A stretch of 64,000 nt of DNA from Streptomyces sp. NBC_00459 (GCF_036013955.1 NZ_CP107903.1:4092001-4156000); one strand, 5' to 3'; positions 7,694-16,320 are shown, numbered from the stretch's first letter. The notes: generated by a model not told the origin, from the sequence alone. Made by a program: numbers and translations.

Positions 7694-9496
7694 TCAGGAG
7701 GCCATCGAGGGGGAGGGGCTGGGGGAACCGCTGTCGACGGGCGGCGACGAGCCTCCGGGGTCGGCCGGGGTCGAGGTCACCGAGGCCGTCGGGGTGGGGG
7801 TCGGTGTGGGCTCCGGGTCCGGTGACGAGGACGGTGGCGGGTCGCTGGGGGGCGGCGTCGCGGGCGCGGAGGTCGTCGGGTCCGGGTCCGGGGGCGGAGT
7901 GCTCGGGCGGGGCGGGCCGGGGGCCGGTGGGTGCACCGGGGTCGGGTCCGGGGGTGTGGGCGCGGTGCCGTACCCCTCGATGGAGACGACGGCGGACGCC
8001 GGTGCGATCGACACGCGCGCGCTCCAGTGACCGGCCGGTTCGCGCAAAGGGTCGACGTACACCTTGATCGTGAACGACTCGCCGGGCCGCAGCGTTCCCG
8101 AGGAACGGCTCGGATACAGCCAGGACGCCCCTGTGGACGCCGTCCAGCGCACCGGGGTGTGCCCGGACGCGGTGAGGGTGATGAGCGTCGTGTCGCCGTC
8201 GCTGGACGCCTCCACGGTGAGCAGTCCCGGGCTCTCCTTCGCGCCGGGGACCGCGCTGACGACCTCCACGGAGACGTCCGGTGAGCCGTGGTCCTTCCTG
8301 ACGAGGCCGTTGTCGGGGCCGGTGCCCGCGTTCCCCGCGTTGCCCGCGTTCTCGTAGCCGCCGCCCGCGGCCTGGCCGTCGAGACTGTCGTGGCGCTGCG
8401 CCTCGCTCGCGGTGGCCGACCTGTCCCCCGGGCCGCCCTCGCCGGTCACCGGCGCCCCGCGGTAGGCCGCCCACAGGGCGAGCACGGGAGCCGCGACCAC
8501 GGTGGCGACGACCGTGGTCGTGACGGCACGCGCGCGTAGCCGGTCCCTTCGGGCGGCGCGGTCCTTGGGGTCCATCGGGAAGCCGCGCCGGTCGAAGCGC
8601 GGAGCGGCGGCGCCCCGCGCGCGCGGGAGGTGCGCCATGGCGACGTGCAGGGCCGCGCGGGGCGCCTCCAGGACGGGCAGTTCGGCGGGCGTGACGCTGG
8701 TCCCGGGCCAGGAGCCGGGAACGGCCCGCTCGGCGACACGGCGGCACCGCGGGCAGTCGTCGACATGCCGGACCAGTTCGCGGCGCAGCGCCGTGCTGAG
8801 CACCAGCTGGTGGTCGCCGGTGAGGCGGGAGACGCTCGGACAGGCGCCGGTCTCGACGACGGCGAGGGCCGCGCGGGTGCGTTCGACCTCGCAGGCGGCG
8901 GAGGCGAGCAGGTCGCCGGCGGCGACGGCGTCCAGGCCCAGTACGCCGGCGACCTCGTGCGCGGCGAGCTTGTGGCGCACGGCCAGTTCGAGTGCCTCGC
9001 GCTGTTCGGGGGTGGTGCCTGCGGCCTCCGGCCAGGCGAGCTGGGCCAGTTCACGCCGGTGCGCCTCCTGGGCCTCCTCGGAGACGGGGGCGGCGGAGTC
9101 GGGGGCGGCCTGGGGCGCGGGGGCGGCGGACGCCTGCCGCTTGCCGCGTCGGCCTGCCGCGTGGGTGCTCTGACGTTTCTGCTTGGCCTCGGCGAGCTTG
9201 CGCAGACAGGCCCAGCGGGCCAGGGCGTACAGCCAGGCCCTGCGGTCACCGGCGGACTCCGGGCCGCGCGGGCTGCGGCGCTCGGCGAGCGCGAGGACGT
9301 CGCCGAGGGCGGCGGTGGCCGTGTCGTGATCGCACAGGACGGACAGGCAGTAGGTGAACAGGCCGTCCAGATACGGCTCGTAGCGCGCGGGCGGGCGCTG
9401 CACCAGCGTGCGCCCCGCCGCCCGGTCGCGCGCCTCACGGTGCGCCCGGTGTGCGCCGGTGCTGCGGGTCGGGGTGTCCGGACTACTGCTCATCAC
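7694..9496 (-). CDS. Membrane-anchored ECF-sigma-like protein with zinc finger and BACON-like outer domain
   Basis: About 600 residues. Residues 38-105 resemble a sigma region 2 (YLDGLFTYCLSVL, RRAWLYALARWACLRKL) and 160-210 a degenerate region 4. An HxxxCxxC anti-sigma zinc motif follows (HVDDCPRC, 244-251), then a single membrane helix (about 325-345). A predicted extracytoplasmic BACON-like beta domain (about 408-512; ASWLYPSRSSGTLRPGES) comes next, and the protein ends in a Pro/Ser/Thr tail. The fusion resembles actinobacterial ECF groups with C-terminal anti-sigma and carbohydrate-binding extensions. The sigma part is divergent, so it may sense and signal without being a working sigma factor. 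The GTG at 9496 follows TACGGT by 7 nt; an ATG is the next codon. Confidence 0.75.
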   Translation of the reverse strand: MMSSSPDTPTRSTGAHRAHREARDRAAGRTLVQRPPARYEPYLDGLFTYCLSVLCDHDTATAALGDVLALAERRSPRGPESAGDRRAWLYALARWACLRKLAEAKQKRQSTHAAGRRGKRQASAAPAPQAAPDSAAPVSEEAQEAHRRELAQLAWPEAAGTTPEQREALELAVRHKLAAHEVAGVLGLDAVAAGDLLASAACEVERTRAALAVVETGACPSVSRLTGDHQLVLSTALRRELVRHVDDCPRCRRVAERAVPGSWPGTSVTPAELPVLEAPRAALHVAMAHLPRARGAAAPRFDRRGFPMDPKDRAARRDRLRARAVTTTVVATVVAAPVLALWAAYRGAPVTGEGGPGDRSATASEAQRHDSLDGQAAGGGYENAGNAGNAGTGPDNGLVRKDHGSPDVSVEVVSAVPGAKESPGLLTVEASSDGDTTLITLTASGHTPVRWTASTGASWLYPSRSSGTLRPGESFTIKVYVDPLREPAGHWSARVSIAPASAVVSIEGYGTAPTPPDPTPVHPPAPGPPRPSTPPPDPDPTTSAPATPPPSDPPPSSSPDPEPTPTPTPTASVTSTPADPGGSSPPVDSGSPSPSPSMAS

Positions 9497-9509
9497 CCGT
9501 GCGACCGTA
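9497..9509 (-). promoter_or_regulatory. -10 hexamer TACGGT, leaderless promoter of the sigma-BACON gene
   Basis: TACGGT (9504-9509, minus strand) with a 7-nt gap to GTG 9496. The divergent radA gene uses the same hexamer and spacing. Confidence 0.62.
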
Positions 9510-9700
9510 GGCGCCTTACGACGGCCCCTCCCCCCACCTTGAGCACATTTAATCCGTACGGGTGAAACGATCCCTCAATAGGGGACAGCAACCCCGGATT
9601 CGATGGCCTGTTCCCGCCCTGACGTGGCCGATTAGCGCGGGGAGCGCGGCTTCCGGCACCCGTCGGTGACGGTGGTGGCGGTGATGTCAGTGCGCCCGGC

Positions 9701-9713
9701 TACGGTTCGTCCC
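9701..9713 (+). promoter_or_regulatory. -10 hexamer TACGGT, leaderless promoter of radA
   Basis: TACGGT at 9701-9706 lies 7 nt before ATG 9714. No purine-rich ribosome site is present. Confidence 0.62.
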
Positions 9714-11123
9714 ATGGCTGTTCGCACGAAGACCGCTAAGGACCGTCCGTCCTACCGCTGCACCGAGTGCGGCTGGCAGACGGCCAAGTGGCTCGGCCGC
9801 TGCTCCGAATGCCAGGCGTGGGGCACGGTCGAGGAGTACGGCGCGCCCGCGGTCCGTACGACGGCACCGGGCCGGGTCACCACCTCCGCGGTCCCCATCG
9901 GCCAGGTCGACGTCCGCCAGGCCACCGCCCGCAGCACCGGCGTGCCCGAGCTGGACCGCGTACTGGGCGGCGGGCTGGTCCCCGGTGCCGTGGTTCTCGT
10001 GGCCGGTGAGCCGGGCGTGGGCAAGTCGACGCTCCTCCTCGACGTCGCGGCGAAGTCGGCGAGCGACGAGCACCGCACGCTCTACATCACGGGTGAGGAG
10101 TCCGCGAGCCAGGTCCGGCTGCGCGCCGACCGCATCAGGGCGATCGACGACCACCTGTTCCTGGCCGCGGAGACGGACCTGGCGGCGGTGCTGGGCCACC
10201 TGGAAGCCGTGAAACCGTCCCTCCTGATCCTCGACTCCGTCCAGACGGTGGCCTCGCCGGAGATCGACGGCGCCGCGGGCGGCATGGCCCAGGTGCGCGA
10301 GGTCGCCGGGGCGCTGATCCGCGCCTCCAAGGAGCGCGGCATGTCGACACTCCTGGTGGGTCATGTCACCAAGGACGGCGCCATCGCCGGCCCGCGCCTC
10401 CTGGAACACCTGGTGGACGTGGTCCTGTCCTTCGAGGGCGACCGGCACGCCCGCCTCCGTCTCGTCCGGGGCGTCAAGAACCGCTACGGCACGACGGACG
10501 AGGTCGGCTGCTTCGAACTGCACGACGAGGGCATCACGGGCCTCGCCGACCCGAGCGGCCTGTTCCTGACCCGGCGCGCCGAACCGGTGCCGGGGACCTG
10601 TCTGACCGTCACCCTGGAGGGCCGCCGCCCGCTCGTCGTCGAGGTACAGGCGCTCACCGTCGACTCGCAGATCCCCTCCCCCAGGCGGACGACATCGGGG
10701 CTGGAGACGTCCCGGGTCTCGATGATGCTCGCGGTTCTCGAACAACGGGGCAGGATCAGCGCACTCGGAAAGCGGGACATCTATTCGGCGACGGTCGGCG
10801 GGGTGAAGCTCTCCGAGCCGGCCGCGGACCTCGCGATCGCCCTCGCGCTGGCCTCCGCCGCGAGCGACACCCCGCTGCCCAAAAACCTGGTCGCGATCGG
10901 CGAAGTGGGCCTCGCGGGCGAGGTCAGACGGGTGACGGGGGTGCAGCGCCGACTCTCCGAAGCCCACCGTCTGGGCTTCACGCACGCACTCGTTCCCTCG
11001 GACCCCGGCAAGATCCCCGCCGGTATGAAGGTCATCGAAGTCGCCGACATGGGGGACGCGCTCCGGGTGCTTCCGAGGTCGCGTAGGCGAGAGGCCCCAC
11101 GGGACGACGGGGACCGCCGGTAG
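9714..11123 (+). CDS. radA: DNA repair ATPase RadA (branch-migration helicase)
   Basis: 469 residues. The N-terminal zinc finger uses Cys16, 19, 30 and 33 (CTECG...CSECQ). The Walker A motif GEPGVGKST is at 98-106 and the RadA-specific KNRYG at 255-259. The C-terminal region is Lon-like, with RDIYSATVGGVKL and the PLPKNLVAIGEVGLAGEVR block. RadA drives branch migration during recombination and fork repair. The start is the ATG that opens the zinc domain; upstream in-frame codons would run through the promoter. disA follows 81 bp later, the same pairing as in Firmicutes, where RadA influences DisA activity. Confidence 0.97.
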   Translation: MAVRTKTAKDRPSYRCTECGWQTAKWLGRCSECQAWGTVEEYGAPAVRTTAPGRVTTSAVPIGQVDVRQATARSTGVPELDRVLGGGLVPGAVVLVAGEPGVGKSTLLLDVAAKSASDEHRTLYITGEESASQVRLRADRIRAIDDHLFLAAETDLAAVLGHLEAVKPSLLILDSVQTVASPEIDGAAGGMAQVREVAGALIRASKERGMSTLLVGHVTKDGAIAGPRLLEHLVDVVLSFEGDRHARLRLVRGVKNRYGTTDEVGCFELHDEGITGLADPSGLFLTRRAEPVPGTCLTVTLEGRRPLVVEVQALTVDSQIPSPRRTTSGLETSRVSMMLAVLEQRGRISALGKRDIYSATVGGVKLSEPAADLAIALALASAASDTPLPKNLVAIGEVGLAGEVRRVTGVQRRLSEAHRLGFTHALVPSDPGKIPAGMKVIEVADMGDALRVLPRSRRREAPRDDGDRR

Positions 11124-11204
11124 ACTTTGCCCAGGTCTCGCCCGTCCGTACGAACAACGTGTGCGAAACGGGAGCGCCCCAGAACCTGCGACCGGAGGAG
11201 TGCA

Positions 11205-12329
11205 GTGGCAGCCAACGACCGGGCAGCAGCTCCAGGAAAGTACGGTGGGAGCTCCGGTGCCGATGGCCTGATGCGCGCCTCACTGAGCGCCGTGGCACCC
11301 GGCACGGCGCTGCGCGACGGGCTTGAACGGATTCTCCGCGGCAACACCGGCGGACTCATCGTGCTGGGCTCCGACAAGACCGTCGAGGCGATGTGCACGG
11401 GCGGTTTCGTCCTGGACGTCGAGTTCTCGGCGACGCGGCTGCGTGAGCTGTGCAAGCTCGACGGCGGCATCGTGGTCTCCTCGGACCTGTCCAAGATCCT
11501 GCGGGCCGGCGTACAGCTGGTCCCCGACCCGAACATCCCCACCGAGGAGACGGGCACCCGGCACCGCACCGCCGACCGCGTGTCGAAGCAGGTGGCCTAC
11601 TCGGTGATCTCCGTCTCCCAGTCCATGAGACTCATCGCGCTGTACGTGGACGGCCAGCGCCGGGTCCTGGAGGACTCTGCCGCGATCCTGTCCCGCGCGA
11701 ACCAGGCCCTGGCGACCCTGGAGCGCTACAAGCTCCGCCTCGACGAGGTCGCGGGCACACTGTCCGCGCTGGAGATCGAGGACCTGGTGACGGTCCGGGA
11801 CGTCTCCGCGGTGGTGCAACGCCTGGAGATGGTCCGCCTCATCGCGACGGAAATCGCCGGGTACGTGCTCGAACTGGGCACCGACGGGCGGCTTCTGGCC
11901 CTCCAGCTGGAGGAGTTGATCGCGGGCGTGGAGCCGGAGCGCGAGCTGGTGGTCCGGGACTACGTCCCCGAGCCGACCGCCAAGCGCTCCCGCACGGTCG
12001 ACGAGGCACTCGCCGAACTCGACGCGCTCAGCCACGCCGAACTGCTCGAACTCTCCACGGTGGCCAAGGCCCTGGGCTACACGGGCTCACCCGAGACGCT
12101 CGACTCGGCGGTCTCCCCCCGCGGCTTCCGCCTCCTGGCGAAGGTGCCGCGCCTGCCCGGCGCGATCATCGACCGCCTGGTGGAACACTTCGGGGGCCTG
12201 CAGAAGCTGCTGGCGGCGAGCGTCGACGACCTCCAGACGGTGGACGGGGTCGGCGAGGCGAGGGCGCGCAGCGTGCGGGAAGGACTGTCGCGGCTGGCGG
12301 AGTCGTCGATTCTGGAGCGGTACGTGTAG
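11205..12329 (+). CDS. disA: Diadenylate cyclase DisA (c-di-AMP synthase)
   Basis: 374 residues from GTG 11205, placed by the ribosome site GGAGGAG (11194-11200). The N-terminal DAC domain carries the catalytic Asp86 in a KLDGGIV context (DGG where Bacillus has DGA) and the RHR motif at 119-121. A helical linker leads to C-terminal helix-hairpin-helix DNA-binding repeats (PRLPGAIIDRLVEHFGGL, VDGVGEARARSV). It makes c-di-AMP from two ATP and may scan DNA for branched structures. In Streptomyces c-di-AMP influences ion balance and cell-wall hydrolase expression. It is probably co-transcribed with radA and ends before a hairpin terminator. Confidence 0.97.
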   Translation: MAANDRAAAPGKYGGSSGADGLMRASLSAVAPGTALRDGLERILRGNTGGLIVLGSDKTVEAMCTGGFVLDVEFSATRLRELCKLDGGIVVSSDLSKILRAGVQLVPDPNIPTEETGTRHRTADRVSKQVAYSVISVSQSMRLIALYVDGQRRVLEDSAAILSRANQALATLERYKLRLDEVAGTLSALEIEDLVTVRDVSAVVQRLEMVRLIATEIAGYVLELGTDGRLLALQLEELIAGVEPERELVVRDYVPEPTAKRSRTVDEALAELDALSHAELLELSTVAKALGYTGSPETLDSAVSPRGFRLLAKVPRLPGAIIDRLVEHFGGLQKLLAASVDDLQTVDGVGEARARSVREGLSRLAESSILERYV

Positions 12330-12350
12330 GCGAGCCGCGGAGATGGGCCC

Positions 12351-12375
12351 GAAGGGCCGACGTGTTCGGCCCTTC
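12351..12375 (+). terminator. Hairpin terminator after disA
   Basis: A 10-bp perfect stem (12351-12360 with 12366-12375) and a 5-nt loop, 21 bp past the disA stop. There is no long T tract, as usual in high-GC actinobacteria. Confidence 0.75.
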
Positions 12376-12421
12376 ACGCTCCTTCTCGGTCCCGGCTCTG
12401 CCGCTCCTCCTCGGTCCTTTT

Positions 12422-12451
12422 CTCAGTCCTGCTCAGTCCTGCTCAGTCCTT
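12422..12451. repeat. Three tandem decamers CTCAGTCCTG
   Basis: Three head-to-tail decamers, the last ending in T, overlap the 3' end of the minus-strand membrane-protein gene. One copy supplies its stop codon (12443-12445). Confidence 0.8.
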
Positions 12452-13291
12452 GTCCAGCACGAAGGACGTCTGGGCCTTCGGGAAGCCCTGGACCTGTGCC
12501 TCCACGAGGTAGGTGTCGGCTGTCGCCGATCCCGCCTTCGGGGTCGCGCACTCGGGGGCGCTCGCCTTGCGGTCCCACTCGAAGGTGTACGTGATGCTGC
12601 CGCCGGCCGAGACCCGGAACAGCAGACCGGACGTGTCCTTGGGGCAGTCGTCCGAGACCCAGATGTCGTCGTCGCTGCTGGTCTGCGTGATCGTCACGAC
12701 CGCCGCCTTCGGGCCGAGGTCGATCTTGCAGTCGTTGGCGGAGGAGTTCTTGGCGACCAGCTGGAAAGTGGGCGTCTCGTCGGGCGCGTAGGTGTTCTGG
12801 ACACTGCGCAGGCTCAACCGGAGGACGCCGGCGGTGCAGTTGGGCAGCGTCGAACCGGCCGGAAGGGTGTCGCCGCTGCCTACGCTGCCGTTGACGCCGT
12901 CGTCCGTGCCGGAGCCGCCGCTGCCCGTCCCGGCGGAACCGCTGTCGCCGCCGGAGCCGTCCGAACCCCCGGAGCCGGCCGAGCCGGAACCGGAACCCGA
13001 GCCGCCGCTGTCCGTACTGCCGGAGCCGCCGGTGTCCGTGCTGCCCGACTCGTCGCGCCCGCCCGGGGCTTGACTGATCGCGGGCCCCGAACCGGACGGT
13101 CCCGGGGTGATCGTCTGCACGGGATCCTTGCCGTTGGCGCCGTCCGTGCTCTTGTTGCCGCCTCCGCCGCCGGAAGCGACGATCCAGATGCCCAGCAGCG
13201 CCAACAGGGCGAGCACAGACAGCAGAACGGCCCTCCGTCGCCAGTAGATGGAGGAGGGAAGCGGCCCGACCGGATTGCGCATAGATCCCAC
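12443..13291 (-). CDS. Membrane-anchored protein with Gly/Ser/Thr-rich linker and extracytoplasmic domain, unknown function
   Basis: 282 residues from GTG 13291. A short cytoplasmic start (SSIYWRRR) leads into one membrane helix (AVLLSVLALLALLGIWIVA). A long low-complexity Gly/Ser/Asp/Thr linker follows, then a compact C-terminal domain with several Cys (LPNCTAGVLRLSL, ANDCKIDL, SDDCPKDT, APECATPK) that probably form disulfides outside. The fold looks like a small beta-sandwich. I do not recognise the family. The GTG start is preferred because TACAGT lies 7 nt upstream; ATG 13282, three codons later, is the alternative. It is convergent with disA. Confidence 0.78.
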   Translation of the reverse strand: MGSMRNPVGPLPSSIYWRRRAVLLSVLALLALLGIWIVASGGGGGNKSTDGANGKDPVQTITPGPSGSGPAISQAPGGRDESGSTDTGGSGSTDSGGSGSGSGSAGSGGSDGSGGDSGSAGTGSGGSGTDDGVNGSVGSGDTLPAGSTLPNCTAGVLRLSLRSVQNTYAPDETPTFQLVAKNSSANDCKIDLGPKAAVVTITQTSSDDDIWVSDDCPKDTSGLLFRVSAGGSITYTFEWDRKASAPECATPKAGSATADTYLVEAQVQGFPKAQTSFVLDKD

Positions 13292-13304
13292 GGCGCAAAC
13301 TGTA
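13292..13304 (-). promoter_or_regulatory. -10 hexamer TACAGT, leaderless promoter
   Basis: TACAGT (13299-13304, minus strand) is 7 nt from GTG 13291. The in-frame sequence GTG GGA TCT ATG follows, so initiation at either codon is possible. Confidence 0.6.
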
Positions 13305-13470
13305 CGAGAGATCAGACAGTTCACTCGCCCCACCCGCCGCCGGGGACCTAACTTTTCCGGATCATCATCCCGGCGAAGGGAGTTGGTGACGTGGCCGAAC
13401 TCCACTCGGGCACGCAGCAGTTCACGGCCGGTCGGGCCTGGGCTCCTCAACCCGTAGGGCGTTCACCGTC

Positions 13471-13577
13471 CAGCCCGTCCGGCGCTTGAGGACGAGTCCC
13501 CTTCAGGGCCGGAGCGGGGGTCCGGGGGCGGCAGCCCCAGGAACGGGATGGGACGGGTAGGGGCGGCGGTGGCGAAG
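13471..13577. repeat. Dispersed intergenic repeat family B, copy 1
   Basis: Begins CAGCCCGTCCGGCGCTTGAG and ends near GGGTAGGGGCGGCGGTGGCG. A second copy with the same boundaries lies at 18414-18534. This copy is between the divergent membrane-protein and mutY genes. The rest of the 360-bp gap shows no gene. Confidence 0.8.
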
Positions 13578-13651
13578 AACCAACCCAGGTCGCACCGCAC
13601 CGCACCACATCACCCACCCCCGCATCCCCACATGGCAGGATCGGAACCGCC

Positions 13652-14593
13652 ATGACTGCGCCCACGAAACCCCCGCACCGCGACACCGCCCCCAAATCCC
13701 TCCCCTCCTCCATCGCCGACGGCACCCCCCTCCACACGCCCGTCATCGACTGGTTCGACGAGCACGCCCGAGACCTCCCCTGGCGGCGCCCGGAAGCCGG
13801 CCCCTGGGGCGTGATGGTCAGCGAGTTCATGCTCCAGCAGACGCCCGTCAGCCGCGTACTGCCCGTCTACGAGCAGTGGCTCGCCCTCTGGCCCCGCCCC
13901 GCCGACCTCGCCGCCGCCCCCTCCGGCGAAGCCGTCCGCGCCTGGGGCCGGCTCGGCTACCCGCGTCGCGCCCTGCGCCTGCACGGCGCCGCCGTCGCCA
14001 TAACGGAACGCCACGGTGGCGACGTACCCACCGAGCACGCCCAACTGCTCGCCCTGCCCGGCATCGGCGAGTACACCGCCGCGGCCGTCGCGTCCTTCGC
14101 CTACGGCCAGCGGCACGCCGTACTGGACACGAACGTCCGCCGTGTCTTCGCCCGTGCCGTCACCGGCGTCCAGTACCCCCCGAACGCCACCACGGCCGCC
14201 GAACGCAAGCTCGCCCGCGCCCTGTTGCCTGCCGACGAGCCCACGGCCGCCCGGTGGGCCGCGGCCTCCATGGAGCTCGGCGCACTCGTCTGCACGGCCA
14301 GGAACGAGACCTGCCACCGCTGTCCGATCGCCGCCCAGTGCGCCTGGCAGCTCGCCGGGAAGCCCGAGCACGAGGGCCCGGCGCGGCGCGGCCAGACGTA
14401 CGCCGGTACGGACCGTCAGGTACGCGGCAAGCTGCTCGCCGTACTCCGCGAAGCCCACACCCCCGTACCGCAGGCCGCGCTCGACAGCGTGTGGCACGAG
14501 CCGGTCCAACGTGCCCGGGCCCTCGACGGGCTCGTCTCCGACGGTCTGGTCGAGCCCCTGCCGGGCGGGCTGTACCGCCTGCCCCACAGCTGA
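13652..14593 (+). CDS. mutY: A/G-specific adenine glycosylase MutY
   Basis: 313 residues. It removes adenine mispaired with 8-oxoguanine. Diagnostic features are the MutY glutamate in SEFMLQQT (Glu58), the helix-hairpin-helix LPGIGEYTAAAV (135-146) and the catalytic Asp159 in VLDTNVRR. The [4Fe-4S] ligands Cys214, 221, 224 and 230 are spaced C-x6-C-x2-C-x5-C. The protein is shorter than E. coli MutY, and the C-terminal Nudix-like domain that recognises 8-oxoG is reduced, as in many actinobacterial homologues. EndoIII is the alternative, but Glu58 and the LQQT motif favour MutY. It is a single gene ahead of the sigE operon. Confidence 0.93.
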   Translation: MTAPTKPPHRDTAPKSLPSSIADGTPLHTPVIDWFDEHARDLPWRRPEAGPWGVMVSEFMLQQTPVSRVLPVYEQWLALWPRPADLAAAPSGEAVRAWGRLGYPRRALRLHGAAVAITERHGGDVPTEHAQLLALPGIGEYTAAAVASFAYGQRHAVLDTNVRRVFARAVTGVQYPPNATTAAERKLARALLPADEPTAARWAAASMELGALVCTARNETCHRCPIAAQCAWQLAGKPEHEGPARRGQTYAGTDRQVRGKLLAVLREAHTPVPQAALDSVWHEPVQRARALDGLVSDGLVEPLPGGLYRLPHS

Positions 14594-14783
14594 GACGGAC
14601 CGCCGGGGACGCACAGCCAAAACACATGCCCGGCGTTCCGCAACGCCCCGACACCCTTCCGCAACACGCTCACCCCATGCACAAATCACCACTTAACCCC
14701 ACCAATTACCCCACCCGCTTACCCCTTCCCTATTTCCGTTACACAACCGACGGACAGCCGAGCGCTCCCCGAAGGCTGGCTCG

Positions 14784-14810
14784 GACAACCCCGTGACAAC
14801 GGCTCCGTAA
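14784..14810 (+). promoter_or_regulatory. Candidate ECF-type promoter of the sigE operon
   Basis: An ACAACC -35-like element (AACC at 14787-14790) is separated by 15 nt from CGTAA (14806-14810), about 80 bp before sigE. It has ECF-type rather than housekeeping spacing. In S. coelicolor sigE transcription requires CseB; no CseB box was assigned here. The remaining 190 bp back to mutY shows nothing else. Confidence 0.45.
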
Positions 14811-14888
14811 CTTCATCCCTGTACAGACCACAGGGCAGTGAAGGCCGACCGGCAGGGCGGGTCGGAAACGGGGACGGAGGCGGTCGAG

Positions 14889-15431
14889 ATGGCGCAGCAG
14901 GGCGAGGTGCTCGAGTTCGAGGAGTACGTCCGCACACGGCAGGACGCGCTGTTGCGCAGCGCCCGTCGACTGGTCCCGGACCCCGTCGACGCGCAGGACC
15001 TGCTGCAGACCGCGCTCGTACGGACGTACGGCCGCTGGGACGGCATAGCGGACAAGCGGCTCGCTGACGCCTACCTCCGCCGGGTGATGATCAACACCCG
15101 GACCGAGTGGTGGCGTGCGCGCAAGCTCGAAGAGGTGCCCACCGAGCAGCTCCCGGACGCGTGCGTCGACGACTCCACCGAGCAGCACGCGGACCGCGCA
15201 CTCCTGATGGATGTCATGAAGGTTCTCGCACCCAAGCAGCGGAGCGTCGTCGTGCTGCGACACTGGGAGCAGATGTCCACGGAGGAGACGGCCGCCGCCC
15301 TCGGCATGTCGGCCGGTACGGTCAAGAGCACGCTGCACCGGGCGCTCGCCCGGCTCCGGGAGGAGCTGGAGGCCCGCGATCTGGACGCACGCGCGCTGGA
15401 GCATGAGGAGCGGGAGCGTTGCGCGGCCTAG
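14889..15431 (+). CDS. sigE: ECF sigma factor SigE (cell-envelope stress)
   Basis: 180 residues from ATG 14889, with GGAGG at 14876-14880. Region 2 spans about residues 10-78 (DLLQTALVRTYGRWDGI, MINTRTEWWR) and region 4 about 112-165 (LAPKQRSVVVLRHWEQMS, then GMSAGTVKSTLHRALARLRE). It is followed by a lipoprotein, an OmpR-type response regulator and a sensor kinase. That arrangement is diagnostic of the streptomycete sigE-cseA-cseB-cseC operon, which senses cell-wall damage. There is no anti-sigma gene, consistent with control at the level of sigE transcription by CseB/CseC. Confidence 0.95.
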   Translation: MAQQGEVLEFEEYVRTRQDALLRSARRLVPDPVDAQDLLQTALVRTYGRWDGIADKRLADAYLRRVMINTRTEWWRARKLEEVPTEQLPDACVDDSTEQHADRALLMDVMKVLAPKQRSVVVLRHWEQMSTEETAAALGMSAGTVKSTLHRALARLREELEARDLDARALEHEERERCAA

Positions 15432-15598
15432 GCACAGGGGCGACCGATCCCGGGGTCCCACGGACACGGACACGGGCGGGCACGACGGACTCGGACACGG
15501 CCTCACCCCCAGGCCAAGGCCCTGGTCCTGCCCATGTTTCTGGTCCTGGCCCTGGCGCGGGCTCACGGGAGTGGCCGGGGCACGTCCCCGGGCTGCTC

Positions 15599-16246
15599 AT
15601 GGGGCCGGCCCTGTCCGCCCCTGCCCGGCGGGCCTTTCAGGCGGTGATCACGGCGACGGCCGTGCTCGCCGCCCTCGCCCTTTTCGCCTCCGCCTGCGCC
15701 ACCGGCGGCACCGGCGCCCGTGACGAGGGCCCGGCCGGCACCGACTCGGTCGCGGGCAAGCTGAGCGCCACCCCGATGCCCTCCGCGTACGCCACTCCGG
15801 ACGACGTGGACGCGGTCGAGCTCGTCAAGGAGGATCCGGGGGTCGCGGCCTCGGTCAAGCGCGCGCTGAAACCGTGCGTCGGGGACGAGTACCCGGTCGA
15901 CGTGTCGTACGGGAACCTGACCGACGGAGCCGCCGACGACGTCGTCGTCAACGTCATGACCTGCAGCGATGCCGTCGGCGTCGGTTCCTATGTGTACCGC
16001 GAGGCGGGGGACGGGTACCGGAACGTCTTCAGGGCCGAGGAGTCCCCGGTGTACGCGGAGATAGACCGCGGCGACCTGGTGGTCACCAAGCAGGTCTACA
16101 AGAAGGACGACCCGGTGACGAGCCCGTCGGGCGAGAATGTGATCACCTACCGCTGGACGGCGGGCCGCTTCGCCCTGGAGTACCGCACGCACAACGAGTA
16201 CAGCGGCGCGGTCGACGGCGACGCACCGACGACGGCCCTCAACTGA
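15599..16246 (+). CDS. cseA: CseA lipoprotein, negative modulator of the SigE response
   Basis: 215 residues from ATG 15599, the first in-frame ATG; only a TTG at 15419 lies earlier. A signal peptide ends in the lipobox-like FASAC, with the acylated Cys about 33 residues in. The mature part is a soluble extracytoplasmic domain (DDVDAVELVKEDPGVAASVK, VNVMTCSD, VVTKQVYKKDD). In S. coelicolor the equivalent lipoprotein dampens CseC signalling. The ribosome site is weak, and the gap of about 170 bp after sigE leaves the exact start uncertain. Confidence 0.85.
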   Translation: MGPALSAPARRAFQAVITATAVLAALALFASACATGGTGARDEGPAGTDSVAGKLSATPMPSAYATPDDVDAVELVKEDPGVAASVKRALKPCVGDEYPVDVSYGNLTDGAADDVVVNVMTCSDAVGVGSYVYREAGDGYRNVFRAEESPVYAEIDRGDLVVTKQVYKKDDPVTSPSGENVITYRWTAGRFALEYRTHNEYSGAVDGDAPTTALN

Positions 16247-16320
16247 CCCGCACCACCCCAGTACCGAATTCCGACCCCGTACCGCCGCCACACACGAGAC
16301 GAGAACTGAGAGCACCCGGG

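Noticed and set aside
15419..15598. Upstream TTG start for cseA overlapping the sigE end
   Set aside because: It would place about 60 Pro/Gly/Thr-rich residues before the lipoprotein signal peptide. The ATG at 15599 puts the lipobox at a normal distance.
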